64,000 nt of DNA from Blakeslea trispora (GCA_025331445.1 JAIWNE010000144.1:1-64000), one strand, 5' to 3'; counted from the first letter of the stretch, positions 35,288 through 47,282 are shown. The notes: generated from the sequence alone by a model not told the origin. A program made the numbers and translations.

Positions 35288-35349
35288 TGGTGAGGCTACC
35301 AAACAACTAATTGAGATAACTTAGTCACTGCACTCCAAAGTTAAGCAAC

Positions 35350-36297
35350 ATGTCTAAAAAACAACCACCTTCAAGTCCTCTCCCTCCATTTCAACAAAAT
35401 GCTCCTTCGTCCGCTGTCCCTGAAACTTTAGAACAGGCAGTAGCACAAGAATCATCATCCTATGATCTAGGTCGATTATACATCTTTGACAGAATCAAAA
35501 GTCTGCCAGTACCAAAGTTCCGAATAAACGAAAGTCTTCGTACTTGGTTTTTGCAATTCGAACAGCAAGCTTTCGCAATGGGAATCCATAATTTGGATCA
35601 ATGCACTCCATGTTTGTCCATATTTATGCCAGAAGTAATAGGCCGTTACATTTACACTGTTGCTCCCACCATCAAAGAATCATGGGCAATGACCAAGGAA
35701 AAACTACTTCTTCAATTCGGTCTACCTGCTGATGTTGAACAGCGTTCGCTCATCAAGAAATTACGAGCATTAAAACAGAAGCCCAATGAATCTATCAGAA
35801 TACACAGTGCAACATTTTCACATTTATTAAGTTTGATAGGTGATAATCAATTTACAGAAAATGAAAAATGTTTGTTATATATCCGATCATTATATTCCGA
35901 AAGTAACAGGTCGACATTATCCGCAACCTTAGTATATGAATTACAAACCATTATTCAACAATCTATCCGCATAGCTGAGAATGGATATGTTGGGTATCAA
36001 CCATACAACATTCAAGATGAAATTTCTCTTATATCAGATGTTCAACCTATGGAAATTGATTTTGTGGGTAAAAAGCACAAGTACAGAAAAGAGAAATTTC
36101 CAAAAAAAAACAATATAGAAAATTGCAACCAGAACTGGAACAAAAACAAAGTTATAATACTACTATTCCTCCAAACATGCGATTGTATGACAAGAATGGA
36201 AGACCTGTTTGCGGATACTGCTATAAACTACATCGTACAATTGAATGCAACCAACACAGGCGCAGCCGACATAAGCCAGTTCACTACACCAATATAA
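35350..36297 (+). CDS. Gag of the short-LTR gypsy element
   Basis: ATG at 35350, 62 nt after the LTR. Residues about 40-200 form a capsid-like domain (KFRINESLRTWFLQFEQQAF; KEKLLLQFGLP; NESIRIHSATFSHLL). From 36105-36111 (A AAA AAC) the Pol frame in -1 makes better sense: it carries the zinc knuckle CGYCYKLHRTIEC, whereas the last 60 residues of this frame look non-coding. Either a programmed -1 shift or an indel in the nine-A run joins the two. Confidence 0.75.
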   Translation: MSKKQPPSSPLPPFQQNAPSSAVPETLEQAVAQESSSYDLGRLYIFDRIKSLPVPKFRINESLRTWFLQFEQQAFAMGIHNLDQCTPCLSIFMPEVIGRYIYTVAPTIKESWAMTKEKLLLQFGLPADVEQRSLIKKLRALKQKPNESIRIHSATFSHLLSLIGDNQFTENEKCLLYIRSLYSESNRSTLSATLVYELQTIIQQSIRIAENGYVGYQPYNIQDEISLISDVQPMEIDFVGKKHKYRKEKFPKKNNIENCNQNWNKNKVIILLFLQTCDCMTRMEDLFADTAINYIVQLNATNTGAADISQFTTPI

Positions 36298-37256
36298 AGG
36301 AAGATACTGCTAGTCAAGTTGATTTGAATAAACCTTTAGACTACATGTCAGGTGAAAACCCAATCTACCACTTGGCAGCATCTAAGGCAACCGCACCAAT
36401 CTCAGTAATCAAACATGGTAATGAACAATTTGCTGCTCTTTGGGATACAGGCGCTTCTATCACATGTATGGATCATAAACTAGCAGAAAAGCTACAATTA
36501 CCTGTTGACCACAAAAACAAAATAATCTACACTGATGTCAACAACAATGAAAAAAGTTCACTTGGAATAACCAAATATATTTTATTTGGAAAGCCAATTT
36601 ACTTTCATGTTATAAAAAACCTTGCTAGACACATTATTATAGGTTATGATACCATGGATGACTGGAAAGCACAAGTAAATGCTGAAGACAAAACAGTAAC
36701 AGTTAAGCACAATGGTACTACCTTCAAGGTCAAATATGATATTTCAGCTCCTGTACAACAAAACACGATTTACTACATGGACATTCAACCTCATATAAAA
36801 CAACTATTGGAAGAATATAAAGCAGTAATACCGAACAATCCAAACAAACCATCTGTCACTCATCTGATGGAATTCACTATCGACACAGGCAACAATTCCC
36901 CCATATATTCAGCACTAAGAAAATATCATCCAAAGATTCAAGAACAAATTGACAAGAAATTTGAACAATTAGAAGCTGATGGAATAGTCGAAAGAATTAT
37001 GTTTAATGAATGGGGATCCAATGTGACAGCTGTACCAAAGCCAGATAACTCGCTTCGTCTTTGTGGAAACTATGTTCGCATTAATGGCATCACAGTTACA
37101 ATCAGATATCCGTTCGTTAACATGCGCATAGCATTACAATCTTTAGAAAACTCTACTATCTTTTCAAAAATTGATCTTGCTTCCGACTACTATGCAATTC
37201 CAATCAAACCGGAAGATAAAATGAAAACCGCATTAGTTACAAATACAGGCACATAC
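36112..37256 (+). pseudogene. Pol first part: zinc knuckle, protease, RT N-half
   Basis: In the frame -1 to gag: CGYCYKLHRTIEC knuckle, protease with ALWDTGASITCMDHKLA and the IIGYDTMDDW region, then RT from FTIDTGNNSPIYSALRKYHP through GSNVTAVPKPDNSLRLCGNY to FSKIDLASDYYAIPI and NTGTY. At 37257 the CACTA-like element starts and contributes a short tail and stop. RT resumes at 39889. Confidence 0.82.
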
Positions 37257-39885
37257 CACTACAGCGCAAGAAAATTTAATCTGTGGTAGTTTGGCCCAAA
37301 CGATAAGTTTTGGAGAGCAAATTTGATGGATTTAGTAAATAAACGATTCGATTGTTTTAGTTTATTGTACTCCTACATGTTCAAAGTTGTTTAGTTAAAA
37401 GTTTGAAGCAGACTGGAGATGTTGACCAAGTGCGTGCTATTTTTATCCATTAAATCTTTTTAAAATAAATTCTAAGTTCTAAATAAAATATCAGACAAGC
37501 TGCTTTTTAGCAGAAATATTAAAAAACAAAAGAAAAAAAAAGTCATGCATGAGTGCGAAATTGCCATGAGCTAAAAATGGGGGACAAACAATGAGTATTT
37601 CATGCAAAAAGCATGCTAATCAGGAAGTTGGGGGTCAGACTATTTTGGGAGAATCGTTTTAGGCAAAAGAACTAAATACCATCATATTACATTGCTAAAT
37701 GTGTTTAGCTCTTTATAGACAAAAATTACCATTTATTCTACAGTAAAAATTGCTCTTTATGCAAATCCAAGACATTTCCCATTTCAGTACAATTTTAGCT
37801 TGAATCTGTCAATAAAATAATACTTTCTTCCCATCACTGTCATATTTCTCATATATACTGGCCATTTGTTTCAATCCCCCATTTTCTTTTTTTCTCTCTT
37901 TTTTCATTTGATCCACAGCAAACGGTAAGCACTTTTATCTTTTTTTATTTTTATTTTTTTTTTTTACAAATATTTTATAATCTATCAACATCACTGACTC
38001 TCTTATTTCACACTAGCTTCATGTATATCACCTTATCATAACAACATTCTAACACCTCGGCTACGCTTCTCTTCTCATTTCTTTGCTGCTTCAATCTTCT
38101 TATTAGTATGCATTTGCTTGTCTTCAACATTTTATACACTTATACAACCACTTATCATGGATTCTAGTAGACAATCCCTTATTCATCTCACCCTCATCTG
38201 TGCTACTTTTTACCGCCTCATCCATGACTTTTTTATCCATGCTGTCTGCTTTATACCATGTTGCTCAAACTTATACTTCTTTGACCGAAATCTGAATACC
38301 ATGTCTATCTATGCTGCCTATCAGGATCGATGCCTCTGCTCAAATATTTCTTGCCCAAATTCCTTCGATTTCCTTAGTTATCTGTTCAAATGCTATTGTG
38401 CACATTGCATTCACTAAATTTCTCTATTCGTAGTCATCCACATGAAACCTCTTCGTAACCAGATATTCAACTGCTTATTGTATTTCCATCCTATGTCTGA
38501 TCTGTTCATGTCTGTCTTCTTTCTTGTGTGCTCATTTGGTCTGCCTGTTCCGTCATTATCACTGATCATTATCCAAGCTTCAAGAAATACTTTTTCTCTC
38601 TGATATACCGTCGTTCAGGGTACTTGGTCTCTTCTCATGTCGCCATCTCTCTACCTCATCTTCAAGAAATGCTCTTTATCCGCCTATTCTCCTTCCACTA
38701 CTATGGTCTGTGCTTTTGATGATTGCCGAATCTCTTTTTGGTTGAACTTGGGGTTCTCTCCAACTTTACTGCTTGTGCTTTTCTTCTTTTTATGACTTCT
38801 CGCCTTTGCTCATGCTTACATGGGTGCTCCATCTCAGATGAGCTTGCCTCATCGCTTTGAATCCCTTTCGTGACAAGTGAAATACCGCTTCCAGATTATT
38901 TTGACTTGACTATCTTACCAAATGAATTTTTCTTTATCGAATATTTTCTTCTGACTGTTGCTCTCACTGTTGGCTGGACTCATGAGGTACCTAATCGCAA
39001 CTAAAAGACACAACATGCTGATGACAAAGTACATGTGTAAAGGATCGCGTCTCATCTTTATTTTTTTTGGTTTTTTAGACTTTCTATGCTATTTACTTTC
39101 TTCCTCTATTGTTTCTGACTCTTGTGTATACTGGCGACGAGTGATCTCTTACTTGGTGTTGCTCATGACCTTGCATGTTGCTTCAGGTTGGCTGTCAAGA
39201 AAAAAATAATCACGAAAAAAATCACTCTCGGTTAAGGCTGTATATTTTTTCAAGCGCAACTACTGCAAAGCGATTAATGTGCTTACTGAAGGCTCTAGTC
39301 ATGAAAATTAACTCATTTCTGCTTCCTATACTGCTTCTTATGAACCCAAAAGGTACCTTTATCAAAGCCAAGCATGCCAATCAATCTGAATACACCTGAT
39401 ACAGCATTCCTGTTGCCAAAAAGGACATCTGAGCTACAAATCAGCTTAAAGAATAATCCATATATAGCATTTATTTGATTCAAATTAATAAAATTAAAAA
39501 TGCCTGACTTGCCTACAACTATAAAAAAGACGCAATGTAACAAACATGATTGGCCTGTAATACTAGATGATCCAGTAGTATTCAAGCTTACTTAAAGGAA
39601 TACTGACAAACCATTAGTCAATTTATTATTTATCCACATAGACCATGATCATTTAAACCTCTTTAATGTTTGCATTTTCATTTGATGCTGAAGCTCCACT
39701 TCAATTATATAAGCGATCATCATTGGCCTTCAAAGCGGTATACTAATGTTTTTAAGCAGTCAGAAAATGGGCCAATCTACCAAAATTGGGCTAAACGCAT
39801 TTTAGCTCATTCAATTTGTTAGTAGACCGATTGGGCTGTAGGGCCCAAAAATTGGGCCATCAGCCCACCCGCTTGAGCCGTAGTG
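37257..39885 (+). mobile_element. CACTA-ended non-coding transposon, copy 2 (reference copy, 2629 bp)
   Basis: Starts CACTACAGCGCAAG and ends ...CTTGAGCCGTAGTG, so both termini read CACTAC(A/G)GC inward. The 3-bp TSD TAC (37254-37256, 39886-39888) lies in the RT gene; excision restores NTGTY-VFNVMLFGL. CACTA ends plus a 3-bp TSD define the CACTA/EnSpm superfamily. TTGGGC/GCCCAA motifs cluster near both ends, as subterminal transposase sites would. The interior is pyrimidine-rich on this strand and has no intact transposase, so it is presumably moved in trans. The section 38118-39585 encodes short frames identical to those of copy 4, so both moved recently. Confidence 0.82.
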
Positions 39886-39888
39886 TAC

Positions 39889-41070
39889 GTTTTTAATGTT
39901 ATGCTATTTGGTCTCAAGAATGTTCCAGCAGTATTTCAATGTTTAATTGACCGTGTCTAAGGTCCACTACGATACAAATGCGCAATAGCATACTTGGACG
40001 ATATAGTCATTTATTCACCAAACCAAAAACAACATTTAAAAGATCTAGAACAAGTTCTATCCCGCCTTGTGGAAGCCAAACTATCTATCAATGTCAAAAA
40101 GTCACAATTTGGTTTGAAAGAAATTGAATATCTAGGATTCTTAGTATCTACCAAAGGTATCAGTGCTAATCCAGAAAAAAAAAGCCTATTTTACAAATCT
40201 CAACACCAGAGAATATCAAGCAATTAGAACACTATCTGGGTATGGCTGGTGTCTACCAAAAGTTCATTAGTGCCTATCAAGTAATCACAGAACCAAAGAC
40301 GGTTAAAGAAAAAGAACACTGCATATGTTTGGCAACAAGAACAACAAATCGCTTTCGAAAATATCAAAGCTAAACTAGCAACATTACCAACATTGAAGCA
40401 AGCCGACTACGACAGACCATTCGAGTTACATTGCGATGCCGCTGCAACAGCTGGTATTGGTGTCGTCTTGTGGCAGCGATATAATGGTGTTGCATATCCA
40501 CTCGCATATGCATCTCGTGCATTGACAATTCATGGACAAACTTATCCAACTCGAGAATTAGAAGCTTTAGCAATCTATTGGGGTGTCAAGAAGCATCGAA
40601 TGTACTTGGAAGCCGGATCTTTTCTAGTTTATACTGATCACTCATCGTTGGCCTGGTTATTAAACACAAATAAAGATAAACAGCCACGGCTATGGCGATG
40701 GTGTTTGTACTTGCAGGCGTTCGACTTCAAAGTCATTTACATTAAAGGTCCACAGAACAAACTCCCAGATATTTTGTCCAGAAACCCAATGCCTACACAG
40801 TCCGTTCATGCTATATTCCCTGCGTTACAAAACGACGAGTGGTGGCGCACGCAACAAAACAACAGTCCTGAATTAATAAAATTAATTACATCCGACACTG
40901 TCATACAAGATGACAATGGAACATTATACAAGCTTATTGACAATTGCAAATACAAGATCGTACCACCTCAACTAGTGCCAAAGATTATCGACGAATATCA
41001 CTCTAGCCATTTTGCAGGTCATGCAAGTGCCGAGAAAACGATTAAAACAATCAATCCAAACAGACATTAG
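39889..41070 (+). pseudogene. Pol second part: RT C-half, RNase H, integrase zinc-finger start
   Basis: Continues RT after the insertion: MLFGLKNVPAVFQ, TAA at 39958-39960, AYLDDIVIYSPNQ (catalytic YLDD). A frameshift in a poly-A run occurs near 40185 and another near 40315. RNase H follows: LHCDAAATAGIGVVLWQ, RELEALAIYWGVKKHRMYL, YTDHSSLAWLL, LPDILSRNP. The frame ends just after HSSHFAGHASAEKT, the first part of the integrase His-Cys finger. No integrase core: 41071-41193 goes straight to the polypurine tract. Confidence 0.82.
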
Positions 41071-41193
41071 ACAACGTGCACATCTCTTTGCTAAAACCAT
41101 TCCATCAATAACAACAACCTAGACAGTCAAGCTTTTTCCCTCAATGAGGTTTTGATGCGACTACAAAAATATATACTTATCAAAACGCGGGGA

Positions 41194-41292
41194 TGTCGTA
41201 TAAATAGATTCCTCTTTTAGAAATAGAATCAAATCACTTTTATCTCTCCTGTTTAATCTTAAGAACCTAATCTATCTCCGCAGGAGAATACA
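41194..41292 (+). repeat. 3' LTR, 99 bp
   Basis: Same length as the 5' LTR, four substitutions, followed by ATTT. Confidence 0.85.
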
Positions 41293-41949
41293 ATTTAAGA
41301 CCGAAGTTTCCCCCAGGCATGTCAGGTCTGCCCAAATTTTTTCCTCTGCAAAGGGTTTTTCTTCCCAGATCTGTATTTAAGAAATATTTGACATGCTTTT
41401 GCTAGCTTAAATCATTAGTTTATTGCACTTTAGTTGACCGAATGCTTGTTACAGGTCGTTTGTAGGTTAGATGCTCCGCAAGCAATGAAATTAGTTGGTC
41501 TATTTCATATATAACAATCGTCACATTGATTGGAGCTGGCGTTTTATCTATTATATGGTTTTTATGTAAATCAGATGGCTCTCATCTCCTGATTGATTTC
41601 GATTCTAACAAATGCAGTTTTCGCTTGCAACCTGGATTATGAACTATGAGATTTGAATTCATTTTACGCGCTTCTGCGTCAGCAAGTTGATCTCTTTCGA
41701 ATCTTTACTTGCTTAGCTATCAGCTTTTCACCAAACTTATCATCTGAGGCTCCAAATTGATAATACTACTCCTAATACGTTAAAACTACCCTTGGTGAAT
41801 GTGTTATTCGCCATAGGGCTCTTTCGCTTTGAAAAGGCAATAGAGTTGAATCTTTTGCTTATCCTAACTCAGGTGCCCGATAACAATCTCGCTTTCTTTT
41901 TTTTCTTTCTTTTCAATAATATAATCCTATACTATCATAGCTATAAAGT
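41293..41949. other. Non-coding, upstream of the MULE-interrupted gene
   Basis: No gene or repeat recognised. A CT-rich tract at 41894-41921 just before the ATG at 41950 may be promoter sequence of the next gene. Confidence 0.4.
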
Positions 41950-43140
41950 ATGTCTCAACGCAGCTTCTTTCCTACCGACAAGCAACTAGAAAAAATACCT
42001 CACCTTCGCGCTCATCTTTTGCAGTTGGAAGAGCTTCAACAGCAATTCTTTCGCGATCATTCAGAAGAAGATCACGATGAAGTCCGTTTCTTTGAGGTCG
42101 GTCAACTGAGAAGACCTCTTGTTGCTGAATTCAGAGAAAGTTTTGTCAATTTAAACCTCAAAAGAAGAAGAAATTGCTGGAATCAGTTTGTCAGCGACAA
42201 AAAGGCTGGCAACTTGCTCATTCGCAACCCTGAGCACCAATCTCTTATCAAGGCTCAGTACGATGATATTAAAGCGAATGAGCAAGATTTCCAAGAGCTC
42301 ATCAAGCAAACTGATGGATTCAATGCACAGGCTGCTTCAGTGGCTGTGCCCATTCGCATTGCAATTTATGAAAAACAGATGACAGTCTTGCAAAAGCTGT
42401 GCGACTAGTTCCTAAAGGAGTACAAGACTCAAATTGTCTTCTTTTTTTCATCTGAAACTAAAGAGTTGGTCAAGCGAACGGGCAGCTATCGCAACAGCGG
42501 TAAATAGACTAACCTAACATTGCGCAATGCTAAATGATGTATTTTCTAATGTACTATGTATAGCACCAGGAACGCGCTTTATGGATTAACTGTCCGGGAA
42601 AATAGGACAGGCGGTTGAGCTAGCCTTTCATGATATCATTCTGTTTGAAGGGACAGAGCTGAAGCGCCGAATTCAAAGTAATACCAGTGTTTCAAGTACT
42701 TCGAATACATTGATGTTTAACATTTATTGTGAAATAAGCTTTCTGGGAGACATCCCCTGCTTCTGTAACTGCTGCCTCTGTCAACAATTCCTCTGTTGCT
42801 CCCACAGGCTTTGCTTCTACTTCTGCTTCACCTGTCTCTGACCCTCTATCTCTTGTTGACAGTTACAAAATTGCGACAGAGAAAAGAAAATACTTGCAGA
42901 AATACATTCGAGATGAGGTGCTAAAGTTGTATCGTAAGTGCAATTGATCCTTCCAAATACTTTAAAAAAAAACGGAAGAATTGACAAAGCTACTTCAAAA
43001 ACAACGATGCCCCTATGAGGTGAAGAGTGTTGCTTGGCTCTGATAGCTTTATCAAGCGTCATCATTGGACTCGTGTTTCTGGCGATCTGATAGACAACAA
43101 ATATCGCCCTCAATGTCTCGATCTCGAGGTATTAAAGGAA
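41950..43140 (+). pseudogene. Unrecognised gene, 5' part, split by a MULE
   Basis: ATG 41950 opens a charged helical protein (ERLQ-rich; CWNQFVSDKKAGNLL; 152 codons). TAG 42406-42408 interrupts, yet the frame continues FLKEYKTQIVFFFSS. Further coherent pieces are 42745-42936 (Ser/Thr/Ala-rich, then KIATEKRKYLQKYIRDEVLKLY, ending at a GTAAGT donor at 42933) and 42975-43140 (LLQKQRCPYEVKSVAW, a one-base slip, then FIKRHHWTRVSGDL). The last codons read ...LDLEVLKE at the MULE TSD and resume as LASNLHKGIVKILDKN and a stop at 60211-60261. I do not recognise the family. It could be a host gene or part of another element. Confidence 0.5.
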
Positions 43141-43308
43141 GAGTAATACTTGGCGCACTCACTTTTCACACTCACTTTTTGAATATATCCCATTTTTCAC
43201 ACTCACTTTTTAAATACACCCCATTTTCTACACTCACTTTTTTTGAGTTACACTTATTTTCTCTCCCCCCCCCCCAATTTTATATTAGAGAAGCGATGAG
43301 TGCCTTTT
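43141..43308. repeat. MULE left TIR with 4 minisatellite units
   Basis: Contains four ACTCACTTT-bearing units of roughly 30-35 bp, then a run of 11 C (43265-43275) and TTTTATATTAGAGAAGCGATG. The right TIR has the same order inverted, with five units and a 7-G run. Confidence 0.85.
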
Positions 43309-43360
43309 GTCAAAGGTCCCTGAAATTATAATAAAAATGTCTTTTTAACTCAAAATCAAT

Positions 43361-46300
43361 ATGAGCGATACAGAAATTATAGATTGTACTTTGGAAACCA
43401 CCAGTAATTGTTTGAATTAGGTTGATCATGTTTCTAATGGAAAAGACAACTATGAGGAATATAAAAGCGACTCCAAGTATATCGAAATGACAACTGAATT
43501 TGAAGATAGATTCAGTCAAGGTTTATTATTTGACAGCTTGGATTCAGCCCGGGACGCTGCGATTCGTCTGGGTCTCAAGCATAACTGTCCCATGGTAACG
43601 TAGTCTTCTGTTTTGAAGACTGGACGTCTGACGATGGCATGTGTCCATAGTGGCAGCTACCGAGCTGCTAAAAAAGGCAATGTCAATAATCAAGATGAGA
43701 TCTTGATAAACAAAGAACAGGCCTCTACTAACAAAGATAAGTGCCCATGTTACTTTTATGGCTACGTATCCAAAAAGACTGGAAAGTTTGTCATCAAGAA
43801 ATCAGAGTCAGCACACAACCATCACCTGGCTGCTAACCCTTCCACTTATCATGTCAATCGAACATTGAGCCCTCAAAACTATGGTATTGCTGCCAAATTG
43901 TTGCAAACTAAAACATCCTCTAAAACTTTAGAGGTAAGATTCATCGATGTTTGTTCTTAGCACAACGTTTATGAAAATGCAAATTACAAACTGGTAGATT
44001 TTGAAGGTTGTTGGTGTTAACAACATCATCAAGAAGGACCTGGACAACATCAAGCAGCTTGCTGTTAAGAATGATGAAACAATTTCCAACTTCATTGGGC
44101 ATCTTCAAAACAAGGGATATCAGGTCAACTATCATACTAATGAAGAAGATAGGGTAACAGCTATTTTCTTCATTCATAAAAATGCTTTGGATGAATTACG
44201 TCGTTTTCCAGAAGCTGTTGTTCTTGACACAACATACAACACAAATAAGCAGAAAATGAAACTGCTTAATTTTGTTGTTCCCAGTACGCTGGCTTTCAGA
44301 GAAGGAAAACAGAAAGGCAACCAGCTTGCCACGATACCTGTTGCTGCTGCCTGGCTTGATAGAGAAACCAGGGAAAGCTATTCGTGGGCTTTAAAGGCTC
44401 TCCGCAACATTGCCTGGCCTTCTGGCTCAACTAATGAGCTTGTTGTATCCTATGTGATTGTTATAATAAAGACTATCTGTAAGTACTTTTTGAGACTTTT
44501 GTATAGCTTTATTAAACTTCAAGAGTAGAAGAAGGTCTTAATAATACACAGGGGTCGCTATACTAATATATTTCACAATTGTCTATACATGGATGTTCGT
44601 GTTACTTTATACATCAGTATAACTACAGAGTTACAAGTCAGATTTGATTAGGTATAGGATGCTATAGTCTCATTCTATAACAGAGCTCCCAAAAGTATTC
44701 GTAACCGACAATGATGCTAGTCTTAGACATGCCATCAAGGAAGTTTTTCCTGATGCCTTGAATGTCTTGTGTTATGTTCATATTAAGCACAACTTTATCA
44801 AAAAGTTTGTCGAAAACATGGTTTCAACCAAAGGTAGAGTTTGTTAGTTTCAGTTCTTCTTTCGCGAAACAATTACTTAGCATTTTGGTTTTAGATAAAG
44901 AAAAGCTTGAAGATAGACGTGAGAAGCTGAGCTATATCATCAATGATCTAGCAATGCAATGCAAGAGTGAAGAAGACATTGCCGAATGCCAAGAGAGATA
45001 CAAGAAGCTTGTCAAAGAGGATGATCTTTTGAAACAAGGAGGCTCTGATGATTGTATAGAATACATGAATAGGTATTCCTCTTAATTTATCTGTTAAGTC
45101 AAGAGATTAAGCAAGATTAAAGAGAGGGTTTTATTCAGTGCAAGGATGGGATGTCAATATAAATTATGTTTGGTAACACAGAACAAGATCTGTATTTGAT
45201 TTAGTAATATATCGAATATTATATGATGTATGTTCAATACGATACATCACCTCTCAATGTCACATTCCAATATACAAACGATTAACGCCTTTCGCTTTTG
45301 CAATAGAATGTTGTCTCAAAGACAGCATTGGATCTTAGTTGACGTTGACAAACATCTACATATGGGTTGTCGTACAACCAATTGTGTTGAGGGAACTCAT
45401 GCTGCAATTCAGCATTTCAACAGAACCTCTATAGGTTTCATCGGTTCTGTTACTGATAGAATTGACGAATGGTACCAGATCAGGGTAATTTAAACTTTAA
45501 TGACTTGTAGAAAAAGCAATAACATCATGCCTTCTATAGGAAAGTTACAGAAATTATCAGCAGGAGAAAGAAAGCCTTACTATCAGAAAAGAAGTTGTAC
45601 AGAGCCCTGTGTACGATTTCCTTCAACCGTTGGTCAAAAGAATTACTGCTTTTGCATTGATCAAAATTAAGAATCAACTGATCAAAGGCTTGGCTTTGGA
45701 CGAAGAAGGCAAACTAGAAGATGAATGCTCCTGCTTCACAAGACTTTGTCTTAGGCTTCCTTGCAAGCACACACTAGTCAAGATAGTTAAGCTTGAAGGA
45801 TGTGTTCCTCTGTCTGAAGTGCATGAAAGATGGCAAAGGTATATTTATAAGAGTTTTTCCATTGTTTCATTTCTAATTATTTTTCAGTAAGAAGAATAGG
45901 TGATGTTTCGAATGAAGACGAAAGCGAAGGCAAGGATGTGGAAGAGGTAGATTTTACTGGTTCTGTAACTACAAAGTTGAATCAAATCTCGAGCCGATCG
46001 TACCAATTCGATTTGTTGGATCGATCAAAGAAGCAGTATTTGCTAAAATTACATGCATCATTCAACAAAATTGAAAAGCTTTTTACTGAGTCCGTCTCAC
46101 ACCAAGAGATGCAAGACATCTTAGATGATCTGCAAACTCTGGAAGAAAAAGCAATGAGAAACAATTTGGAAAAGAAGAAGAATCCTCTTGTTTCAATGAT
46201 TTCCAAAGGTCGCCCAAAAAGAGAAAGACATTTGAAGAGTGGTGTTGAAAAAGCTGTTGAAACCTTTTTGGAAAAAAGAAAGAACATTCTGAAGTCAGAG

Positions 46301-47223
46301 AGTCTTGAGAGGAAAAGAAAGCGTGAAAGCAAATCTCAATTGATTAACAAAAAGTTCAAGTTGAATGCTATTGTCGAACAAAGAATTGAAGAAAAGAATG
46401 AATGTGACGAGCTGGAAAACAACGGTATAGATCACATAAAACATCAACGAAATTTACCTCAAACAACTTACAATGAACATCTTAGGATATTATTACGATC
46501 ACTTACTTTCGCAAGTTGATCCAAATATTCCGAAGGAGAACTACAGCATCTTGATTGATGTTGAAGGTGATGGATTCTGTGGCTGGAGAGCTTTAGCTGT
46601 TCAAATTTATAATGATGAACATCAATTTTGGACAGTGAAGAAGAAGATGAGGGACACCCTATTCAAACACGAGAAGTTTTATAGGGACAACTTCAAAGAC
46701 TATTTCGACTTTGATGAAGTCAAGAAACGAGTCTGTTATGGTATAGAAGAAACAGTTGGTAGTGATGTCGTGAGAGATGAGCTTTTCGTGAAAGATGGAG
46801 ATACTGAGGATGAAGTGAAATACTTCTGTAATCCTGAGTATTATTTCTCTTCAGTAGGCTGCCCTCAACTAGCTGCTAATACTTTTTTTGCTCCGATTAC
46901 TCTTTATAGTGAGAAGGAGTATCAAAACACTAGAGGAGTATCATATATTTTCTCTTCTTACAGAATACACGGATGCAGAAATAAAGAAGAAGCGTCCTCA
47001 ACCACTATTACTGCAGAGAGTCAATCAAAACCATTGGGTTACATTGGGTCTTAGACGATCCAAAAAGCTGCCTTGTTCATTACCAGATCATTCATACGAA
47101 TTTGGAGCTAAGAATCTCAAGAAAGAAGCCAACATCAAGAAAACTGTTTGGAATTACTATCTGGTTTTTGCACAACAGTTGCCAAAAGATTCAGTTATGT
47201 TTGTATTAATACTGCAAGATTAA
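43361..47223 (+). pseudogene. MULE transposase with FAR1-like, SWIM and OTU parts
   Basis: ATG 43361; TAG stops in frame at 43418 and 43601. Then a FAR1-like zinc-binding N-terminus (MACVHSGSYRAAKKG; CPCYFYGYV; SAHNHHL). After an intron 43934-43997 come the DDE core motifs VVLDTTYNTN (near 44220), FVTDNDASL with CYVHIKHNFIKKF (44700-44810) and TTNCVEGTHAAIQHF (near 45385). A second intron is 44834-44894. A SWIM finger CSCFTRLCLRLPCKH lies at 45727-45773. A basic linker precedes an OTU-like cysteine protease fold: DVEGDGFCGWRALAVQIY with Asp and Cys near 46560-46585, an intron 46919-46963, then NQNHWVTLG with the His near 47033. A solo LTR splits it at 45083. OTU proteins cleave ubiquitin chains; some transposons carry them, role unclear. 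Confidence 0.8.
45083..45249 (-). repeat. Solo LTR of the 167-bp family, TSD CCTCT
   Basis: 167 bp, nearly identical to the LTR at 24611 (minus strand), flanked by CCTCT at 45078-45082 and 45250-45254. It interrupts the MULE transposase between the second Asp and the Glu. Confidence 0.92.
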
Positions 47224-47282
47224 ATTACTCTAAACAAAACCGAATAGATGTGTTCAACAATGATTGATCTTTTTCCTCACTT

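Larger units (their letters stand above)
35189..41292 (+). mobile_element. Ty3/gypsy element with 99-bp LTRs, interrupted by a CACTA-like element
   Basis: LTRs at 35189-35287 and 41194-41292, each 99 bp, differ at four positions by eye. The element is flanked by ATTT (35185-35188, 41293-41296). TGGTGAGGCTACC directly after the left LTR is a plausible primer binding site; CGCGGGGA before the right LTR is the polypurine tract. Without the 2.63-kb insertion the element is about 3.5 kb and lacks the integrase core, so it is non-autonomous. Confidence 0.85.

Noticed and set aside
38118..38719. Cys- and Phe-rich small proteins in the CACTA-like elements
   Set aside because: Identity between copies 2 and 4 reflects recent duplication. 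In copies 1 and 3 these frames are broken, and pyrimidine-rich DNA easily gives such translations.
42580..42620. Small stem near TGTCC/GGACA as a regulatory RNA
   Set aside because: A five-base stem is within chance expectation here.
43150..43260. CRISPR-like repeat array
   Set aside because: Units are contiguous, without unique spacers, and lie within a MULE TIR; the genome is eukaryotic.
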